19,714 nt of DNA, taken from contig CADAHD010000042.1 of assembly GCA_902787595.1 (NCBI GenBank), positions 1 through 19,714 on the forward strand, read 5' to 3'. Source of the stretch: an uncultured Lachnospiraceae bacterium. Lineage in GTDB: Bacteria > Bacillota_A > Clostridia > Lachnospirales > Lachnospiraceae. Every line of letters begins with the position of its first letter. Position 1 is the stretch's first letter. This document shows positions 15,941-19,714 of the stretch, piece after piece. The notes under the pieces were generated by a model. It was not told the DNA's origin and did no database searches. It saw only the letters and a list, made by a program, of their open reading frames with translations. The translations under genes were made by a program, and so were the position numbers.

Positions 15941-15989
15941 ATAAAAGACAGCAGTTCAAGGATCCGCCCCCGGTCCTGCTGTCTTTTAT
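15941..15989. terminator. 14-bp perfect inverted repeat, probable bidirectional terminator
   Basis: Left arm ATAAAAGACAGCAG (15941-15954), 21-nt loop, right arm CTGCTGTCTTTTAT (15976-15989). The A-rich outer end of each arm gives a U-rich 3' side on either strand. On the minus strand it would end transcripts from the AraC-GGDEF remnant before the SUKH promoter. It may also be part of the adjacent REP-like element. Confidence 0.5.
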
Positions 15990-16021
15990 TCTCGCGCTTC
16001 TATTTTTTCAGATCTGTGATC

Positions 16022-16112
16022 CTTGTCCGGCAGGTGCCCATCCCGCGCCTACAACAACTGCTCATCCCGGGCATCCGGCAGTCGCTCATCCAAAATGTCC
16101 GGCAGCCGCCCC
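16022..16112. repeat. Imperfect short repeats with TCCGGCAG and GCTCATCC words
   Basis: TCCGGCAG occurs three times and CATCC-type words (GCCCATCC, GCTCATCC twice) alternate with it at roughly 25-bp spacing. This looks like a decayed tandem repeat just after the stop of the AraC-GGDEF remnant. Confidence 0.4.
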
Positions 16113-16132
16113 TTCTTTCGTCGCCCCTCTGC

Positions 16133-16922
16133 TCAGTAATTCTCCGGATGGTACTGCATTTTAAATTCCTCGCTGAGCTCATGATGCAGCATCGTAAAAA
16201 AATCGGAATATCTCAGAGTGGTACCGCCTTCATAGCGCACAGCCTTTACATACAGTGACAGCGGTATTTCCTTCCCCTCCCAGTTTATACATTCATCATT
16301 ATGGCTCAGGATTTCCTTACAGACCTTCTTCGCGTAATCCTCGTCCGAAGAGTTCGTAAGTATCACAAATTCATCCCCGCCGATCCTGAAAACAATATCT
16401 TCCGCTCCTGCTGCCTGCTCCATGCGTTTCATGGAAGTAATGATCGCAAGATCACCCGCTTTATGGGAAATCTCGTTTATTGGGATAAGCCTTTTAATGT
16501 CCCCGAGGATCAGAAAACACCCCGTTCTTTCCTTAATGCAGTCGTATAACTCACTGATATCTACTTTTTTTCTGTCCGTCATATCCTTTTCCTCCATCAG
16601 TTCCCGCTCAAGACGATAGCCGGGAAACAGTTCAAATGCTGAGGGATTCTTCCTGAACTCCGACGGCGATACCTGCCACACGCCGTAAAACGCCCTGGTG
16701 AAGGCTTCGTTGCTGCCGTATCCATACTCTACGCCTATATCCAGCAAAGACCCTGATACTTATATTGTTGACGTACCTGAAAAGCTTTTCAATAGTGGAC
16801 TTTGAGCAGTACAGATGTTCCGCAATGGACTCCGTCTTAAGCGGCTGAGTGAGGTTGTTCTCGATATATTCCAACGCTTTTATAAGGAGTTCAAGATTCT
16901 CCACGCCCATCATCCTTTCCAT
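16133..16922 (-). pseudogene. AraC-type regulator fused to GGDEF, broken by a frameshifting deletion
   Basis: Two overlapping frames together make one protein. The first (start 16922) encodes the first helix-turn-helix of an AraC domain (IEYIENNLTQPLK, then SIAEHLYCSKSTIEKLFRYV) and goes out of frame near 16765. The second frame resumes with LLDIGVEYGYGSNEAFTRAF, the second AraC helix-turn-helix, followed by VSPSEFRKNP and a GGDEF domain with a perfect RIGGDEF motif; it ends at 16133. The connecting helix normally lying between the two parts (the YxxxRRLxxAAxxL region, about 20-25 residues) is absent, so a deletion rather than a single base error is likely. A free-standing product from the internal ATG at 16747 could still make the GGDEF part. 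A TATAAT (16940-16945) lies 18 nt before the first ATG. Confidence 0.75.
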
Positions 16923-16939
16923 AACGATATCGTAATCCC

Positions 16940-16945
16940 ATTATA
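16940..16945 (-). promoter_or_regulatory. Candidate -10 box of the AraC-GGDEF gene
   Basis: A perfect TATAAT on the minus strand, 18 nt before the ATG at 16922. The -35 region is poor, and the implied leader is only about 11 nt if that ATG is used. Confidence 0.4.
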
Positions 16946-17028
16946 CAAATACGGCAGAAATAATTCTTGATAAAATGAGTAAACTGTTCAAAATACCATG
17001 ACAGTTCCGTTCTCACACTTCATAGTGC

Positions 17029-17472
17029 TCATCCCTCCGCTACGAATGTTTCTTTCTTCAGTTTAAAATACGCAAGAAACTTTTCCCTGTTCAGTATGTA
17101 TACATGAGAATCCCAATCATCATCTGTAGCATATTTCTGTACGGCGATGGGGCATTTACTGACAGCGCCGAAGTTTTCCTCCAGCCAGTCAAAGACATAC
17201 TGATTCGCCCCATTCCAGATATATTCCACTTTCTCCGGGATACCGTATACCGCAGAGATCGAATCCAGGCACTCTTGCATAGTCAGTTTCCCATATCCGT
17301 GATGCTTATGTTTTTCCGTAGTGTACCATGATGATATCGTCCAGGTACGCTTCAGCGGATCCACGTCGATCTTGCATTCGCAGATCTTGTCCTCCTGCAT
17401 CACATCATCCGCAGCATAGGCTGTCGTTGTGAAAATATCGTGTTCATGATGATCAATATATCGCAGTTCCAT
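17029..17472 (-). CDS. Small GNAT-like protein
   Basis: A 147-aa soluble protein. Residues 43-70 read TWTISSWYTTEKHKHHGYGK and continue into an amphipathic helix, matching the acetyl-CoA-binding core of GNAT N-acetyltransferases (beta4, the R/QxxGxG/A-type loop as HHGYGK, then helix 3). Residues 81-104 (VEYIWNGANQYVFDWLEENFG) fit the later strand-helix segment in which the N..Y/V..WL pattern is common in GNATs. The C-terminus (DSHVYILNREKFLAYFK) forms the last strand and helix. Some of the expected N-terminal core is short, so this is a divergent or minimal member, and substrate and activity are unknown. The ATG at 17472 has AAAGGATG about 6 nt upstream. It stands alone, with the 28-bp tandem repeats in its leader. 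Confidence 0.65.
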   Translation of the reverse strand: MELRYIDHHEHDIFTTTAYAADDVMQEDKICECKIDVDPLKRTWTISSWYTTEKHKHHGYGKLTMQECLDSISAVYGIPEKVEYIWNGANQYVFDWLEENFGAVSKCPIAVQKYATDDDWDSHVYILNREKFLAYFKLKKETFVAEG

Positions 17473-17774
17473 CTTTCATCCTTTCGTATGTACACCTGAG
17501 GCCGCGCAGATATCTTTGCCTTTAAACGATCATGCAGATATCTTTGCCTTTAAACGATCATGCAGATATCTTTGCCTTCCTTTAAGCGGCCGCGCAGATG
17601 TCTTCTAAGCATCCGCATCTACCGCATGATCTGCATCCGGCTTTTTACGTTTGCCGCATTTCAATTAAATATTGCAATTGCACCGGCTGTTTGTCAATCA
17701 AAACATGAAGTACTGTCAACACACATCGGCAATTTTTTTTGTATTTTTCCAATGTGCGTTTCTTTTCCCCCGCC
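17473..17774. other. Non-coding leader region upstream of the GNAT-like gene
   Basis: It holds the 28-bp tandem repeats (17500-17618) and then an AT-rich region with two TTGACA words on the minus strand (near 17691-17711); a 17-19 nt spacing from the second leads to AATATT-like -10 candidates, so a promoter for the GNAT-like gene may lie here. A run of eight T (17734-17741 region) and a poorly matched inverted repeat are also present. Fragments of minus-strand frame look protein-like but are interrupted. Confidence 0.4.
17500..17618. repeat. 28-bp tandem repeat, two perfect and two partial copies
   Basis: Identical 28-bp units at 17506-17533 and 17534-17561 begin GCAGATATCTTTGCC and end ACGATCAT. 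A third copy from 17562 matches for 17 nt, and a fourth degenerate copy starts at 17594 (GCAGATGTCTT). GGCCGC occurs just before the first and fourth copies. The tract ends about 30 nt upstream of the GNAT-like ATG. Confidence 0.85.
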
Positions 17775-18080
17775 CTATATATGGTCAATGTTTTTCTCGA
17801 TAATTCCTTCTCCGGATGCATATATCATGATCTCTGCCTCAGAGCAATTTTTTTCCAATATAGTGAACGGTCAGTTTGTGATAAATGGTATCTCCTGCTC
17901 TTCTTTCGTCAGATATGAGATCTCTGCAGCCGGTGTAAGAGCGATTTTTCGTTCATCTACATCTGAAGCACTTGCGATCTTTCGTTCATCTACATCTGGA
18001 GCACTTGCGATCTTTCGTTCATCTACATCTGGAGCACTTGCGATCTTTCGTTCATCTACATCTGAAGGCTCTTCGGCATC
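17775..18080 (-). pseudogene. Decayed ParB-like C-terminal fragment with 11-residue tandem repeats
   Basis: Directly after the stop of the nuclease-like gene, and in the same frame, the minus strand is open for 69 codons to a TGA (17871-17873), then for 31 more to a TAG (17775-17777). The first part encodes DVDERKIASAP repeated, the last copy running into DVDERKIALTPAAEISYL and TKEEQE. From memory, plasmid and integrative-element ParB proteins carry a similar ..VDEGKIALTPAVELSYL..EEQ segment after their DNA-binding region. There is no start codon or ribosome binding site, and stops interrupt the frame, so I take it as a remnant. Readthrough of the nuclease stop is a less likely alternative. 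Confidence 0.45.
17941..18067. repeat. 33-bp tandem repeat, about 3.8 copies
   Basis: Units start at 17941, 17974, 18007 and 18040 and share GATCTTTCGTTCATCTACAT; the first has one change (GATTTTTC), and the last stops after about 28 nt. The 33-nt length keeps frame and encodes the 11-residue DVDERKIASAP repeat on the minus strand. Confidence 0.9.
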
Positions 18081-18863
18081 TTATATCCCAAGGTACTTCT
18101 CCACTAATCCGCTGACTACCTTCGAATTCAACGTCTCCTGCTCGGTCTCATATGTCAGGATCAGACGTTCACCTGGATAAATCCCGTTCAGCTGATAGCT
18201 GTTGATCTTTTTTACCGCAGATCCCGCATATTCAGCTTTGTCCATCATCCCTTCATGTTCCCAATAAATCTCTTTTCTCAGTTTCCTAGAAAAAAAGGTA
18301 ACGGTTCCGTACCCGGCCAGGACCAAAGGCTTTTCATATTTGTATAAAATACCTTTTCTAAAAAAATAATCAGCAAGTATTTTCTCTGATTTAGATCTTA
18401 CTCGCTCTCCTTTTTCTGTAAGAATAACGGATGTCCCTTCTGCAAATGTTTTACCTGTATATTCCAGATCATACCATTGCTTCTCAAGCTGCTCCGCAGT
18501 TGCTTCAACAGGAGTTACCATCGCCTGCCGCTCCTCATGTAAAGAAGTATATATCTGTTCAATTTCGTTATCGGAATAGTCTTGTACGATTTTTGTGATA
18601 AGTTTCAATCTGCACTCTGCCTTTTTCAGGACAGTGTCGTTGTAGTCTTTCTGCGCCAACTGACATGCCAGCTTTTTATTATCCTTGGCTATATATGTCC
18701 CATACCTGCCATTAGTACAATGATAGAATCTGAACCTATTCCCATCTTTTGATATACGCAACCATCCATCCGGAGCAGTTGCGTCCTGCATCTTTCTCGT
18801 ATGTAATATGATCCTTTCCAAATACTCTTTTTCCTGTATTAACATTTCTCTCAATCCATACAT
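18081..18863 (-). CDS. Restriction-nuclease-like protein with a probable deletion of its PD motif
   Basis: A 260-aa cytosolic protein with AGGAGG 8 nt before the ATG. Family features, from memory of a widespread Lachnospiraceae hypothetical family: a coiled N-terminus; LRISKDGNRFRFYHCTN and GRYGTYIAK (35-60); AQKDYN; then a nuclease-like C-terminus with GERVRSKSEKILADYF (152-167), YKYEKPLVLAGYGTV (174-188), RKEIYWEHEGMMD (196-208), KKINSYQLNGIYPGE (218-232) and LILTYET. In relatives I recall a YPDF-type segment between GTV and the next strand, giving a PD-(D/E)xK-like D...ExH core. Here GTV runs straight into TFFSRKLRKEIYWEH, as if about four residues were lost, so catalysis is doubtful. It lies between the 53-bp hairpin array and the ParB-like remnant, consistent with a relic mobile-element segment. 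Confidence 0.7.
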   Translation of the reverse strand: MYGLREMLIQEKEYLERIILHTRKMQDATAPDGWLRISKDGNRFRFYHCTNGRYGTYIAKDNKKLACQLAQKDYNDTVLKKAECRLKLITKIVQDYSDNEIEQIYTSLHEERQAMVTPVEATAEQLEKQWYDLEYTGKTFAEGTSVILTEKGERVRSKSEKILADYFFRKGILYKYEKPLVLAGYGTVTFFSRKLRKEIYWEHEGMMDKAEYAGSAVKKINSYQLNGIYPGERLILTYETEQETLNSKVVSGLVEKYLGI

Positions 18864-18906
18864 ATCGTTGTCCTCCTAATACGTTTATAGGTTTATTGTT
18901 GCTTGA

Positions 18907-19459
18907 ATTTGCGGTCACTGAAATCTCTACAATAAAACAACTCCTCTCTCTATTTGTATTTGCGGCCACATAAATCCAGGCGACCCTGTGGTCCGTTTTC
19001 CAATTTCCCTATTTGCAACCACAGAAATCACCGCGACCCTGTGGTCCGTTTTCCGATTTCCCTATTTGCGACCACAGAAATCCCCGGCATCCTGTGGTCC
19101 GTTTTTCAATTTCCCTATTTGCAACCACAGAAATCACCGCTATCCTGTGGTCCGTTTTCCGATTTCCCTATTTGCAACCACAGAAATCCCCGGCATCCTG
19201 TGGTCCGTTTTCTGATTTCCCTATTTGCAACCACAGAAATCACCGGCATCCTGTGGTCCGTTTTCCGATTTCCCTATTTGCGGCCACATAAATTCCGGCG
19301 ACTCTGTGACCTATTTAGCCATTTTTGCCATTTACAGTCACATGGCCTCCGACGACTCTGTGACTCATATTACATTTATAGAATTAGCGGCCACCTGATA
19401 TTTGCTATAAGGTCGACTCCTTTAAGTTTTGAGGATTTACAGTCAACAAAATATTGACT
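18907..19459. repeat. 53-bp tandem hairpin array with degenerate flanks
   Basis: Seven units start at 18958, 19011, 19064, 19117, 19170, 19223 and 19276, at exact 53-bp spacing. Core units read ATTTGCAACCACAG, a 14-15 nt loop, CTGTGGTCCGTTTTCC, GATTTCCCT. ACCACAG pairs with CTGTGGT in every core unit. Degenerate units flank the core at 18907 (no right arm), 19330 (AGTCACA with TGTGACT) and 19435 (AGTCAA with TTGACT). Core units alternate between CACCG and CCCCG loops, suggesting growth by 106-bp dimers. The length is not a multiple of three, and minus-strand frames meet a TAG in each unit, so it does not encode protein. Confidence 0.92.
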
Positions 19460-19520
19460 CTGAAGATGTTACCCGAATCTGCATTAAGCAGAGAAAAGAT
19501 ACAAGATTCTTAAATACAAA

Positions 19521-19544
19521 CCCGGAAGCCAGATGGCTTCCGGG
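19521..19544 (-). terminator. Rho-independent terminator of the rpsI transcript
   Basis: A perfect 10-bp stem, CCCGGAAGCC / GGCTTCCGGG, with a 4-nt loop, followed on the minus strand by TTTGTATTT. It lies about 105 nt after the rpsI stop and separates the ribosomal transcript from the accessory segment. Confidence 0.85.
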
Positions 19545-19648
19545 AACTTACTTTTAATGGTACTGACTCTTTGCAGACGATCATCTCTGTTAAAAGATTA
19601 ACTCGCTGCAGATGATCCGCTCCTAGAAATATTAACTTTCTGAAGAAA

Positions 19649-19714
19649 TTATCTCTTGCTGAACTGAGGTGCACGTCTTGCGGCTTTGAGACCGTATTTC
19701 TTACGCTCTTTCAT
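19649..19714 (-). CDS. rpsI: 30S ribosomal protein S9, C-terminal end (5' part outside window)
   Basis: The last 21 codons plus TAA are visible: MKERKKYGLKAARRAPQFSKR, the highly conserved C-terminus of bacterial S9, whose tail reaches the ribosomal P site and contacts tRNA through the final Ser-Lys-Arg. The visible Met is internal to the gene, not a start. In Firmicutes rpsI normally follows rplM in one operon, and the terminator at 19521-19544 ends it here. Confidence 0.97.
   Translation of the reverse strand: MKERKKYGLKAARRAPQFSKR

Larger units (their letters stand above)
15774..16132. other. Non-coding 359-bp gap between the SUKH gene and the broken AraC-GGDEF gene
   Basis: From left to right it holds the SUKH leader and promoter (to about 15860), a REP-like G-rich element (15892-15934), a 14-bp perfect inverted repeat (15941-15989), and a short imperfect repeat tract (about 16022-16112). 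Reading frames here are short and lack good start sites. Confidence 0.6.

Noticed and set aside
16000..16182. Minus-strand frame of 60 codons after the GGDEF remnant
   Set aside because: It is Cys/Arg-rich, overlaps the end of the GGDEF frame in a different phase and follows the imperfect repeat tract. It has no ribosome binding site or recognisable domain.
17725..17765. T-rich hairpin near 17740 as a rho-independent terminator
   Set aside because: The T runs lie in the loop, and the arms (AACACACAT / AATGTGCGTT) are mismatched, so it does not have terminator geometry.
17560..18180. Plus-strand frame of 206 codons with IFRSSTS repeats
   Set aside because: It is the reverse of the 33-bp repeats and runs into the nuclease gene antisense. 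Its composition is not protein-like, and the minus strand gives the more sensible DVDERKIASAP repeat.
18958..19330. CRISPR array
   Set aside because: The whole 53-bp unit is conserved, with no unique spacers, and no cas gene is in the window.
18954..19457. Open frames of up to 167 codons on the plus strand across the 53-bp array
   Set aside because: All three plus frames stay open because the 53-bp unit has no stop in any frame and cycles through them. There is no ribosome binding site or domain, so the array is non-coding.
1..19714. tRNA, rRNA or riboswitch
   Set aside because: No cloverleaf, rRNA-like sequence or recognisable riboswitch core was seen on either strand by eye. A covariance-model scan would be needed to exclude small ones.

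Overview
The window looks like chromosome from a Gram-positive anaerobe of the class Clostridia, most likely Lachnospiraceae. Pointers are the 30S ribosomal protein S9 C-terminus at the right edge, strong AGGAGG-type ribosome binding sites, extended -10 promoters, and a DegV / membrane acyltransferase / C-terminally anchored amidase operon next to large cyclic-di-GMP proteins. The assignment comes from family resemblance and style only; no database search was possible. Every convincing gene is on the minus strand, so transcription runs from high to low coordinates.

Right to left: (i) 19649-19714 is the end of rpsI, followed by a strong hairpin terminator (19521-19544). (ii) 17473-19480 is an accessory, repeat-rich segment. 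It holds an array of 53-bp units, each able to form a hairpin, with compensatory stem changes in the outer units; a restriction-nuclease-like gene (18081-18863) whose expected PD motif appears deleted; a ParB-like C-terminal remnant built on an 11-residue tandem repeat; and a 28-bp tandem repeat. (iii) 17029-17472 is a small GNAT-like gene, and 16133-16922 an AraC-GGDEF gene broken by a frameshifting deletion. (iv) 15774-16132 is non-coding with a REP-like element and a 14-bp perfect inverted repeat.

(v) 6137-15773 is the main functional unit: a double-SUKH (SMI1/KNR4) protein, then a tightly packed five-gene set of SWIM zinc-finger protein, helical-repeat protein, MoxR-type AAA+ ATPase, DUF5682 protein and VWA-domain protein. 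Four of these match in kind the E. coli yehL/yehM/yehP/yehQ set (AAA, DUF5682-like, VWA, SWIM). The inferred logic is an ATP-driven MoxR/VWA machine acting with a predicted GxxH/E hydrolase-like protein and a zinc-finger recognition protein; its substrate is not known. The upstream SUKH protein hints at a conflict or immunity role, which is inference.

(vi) 2937-6056 is a DegV / acyltransferase / N-acetylmuramoyl-L-alanine amidase operon with near-zero or overlapping gene junctions and its own extended -10 promoter. (vii) 1-2844 is a long GGDEF-EAL protein, cut by the left window edge, which carries an unusual C-terminal extension resembling the Gly-rich beta-solenoid repeats of surface proteins. 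The strongest leads are the MoxR/VWA/DUF5682/SWIM/SUKH island, the hairpin array beside rpsI, and the GGDEF-EAL-solenoid fusion.
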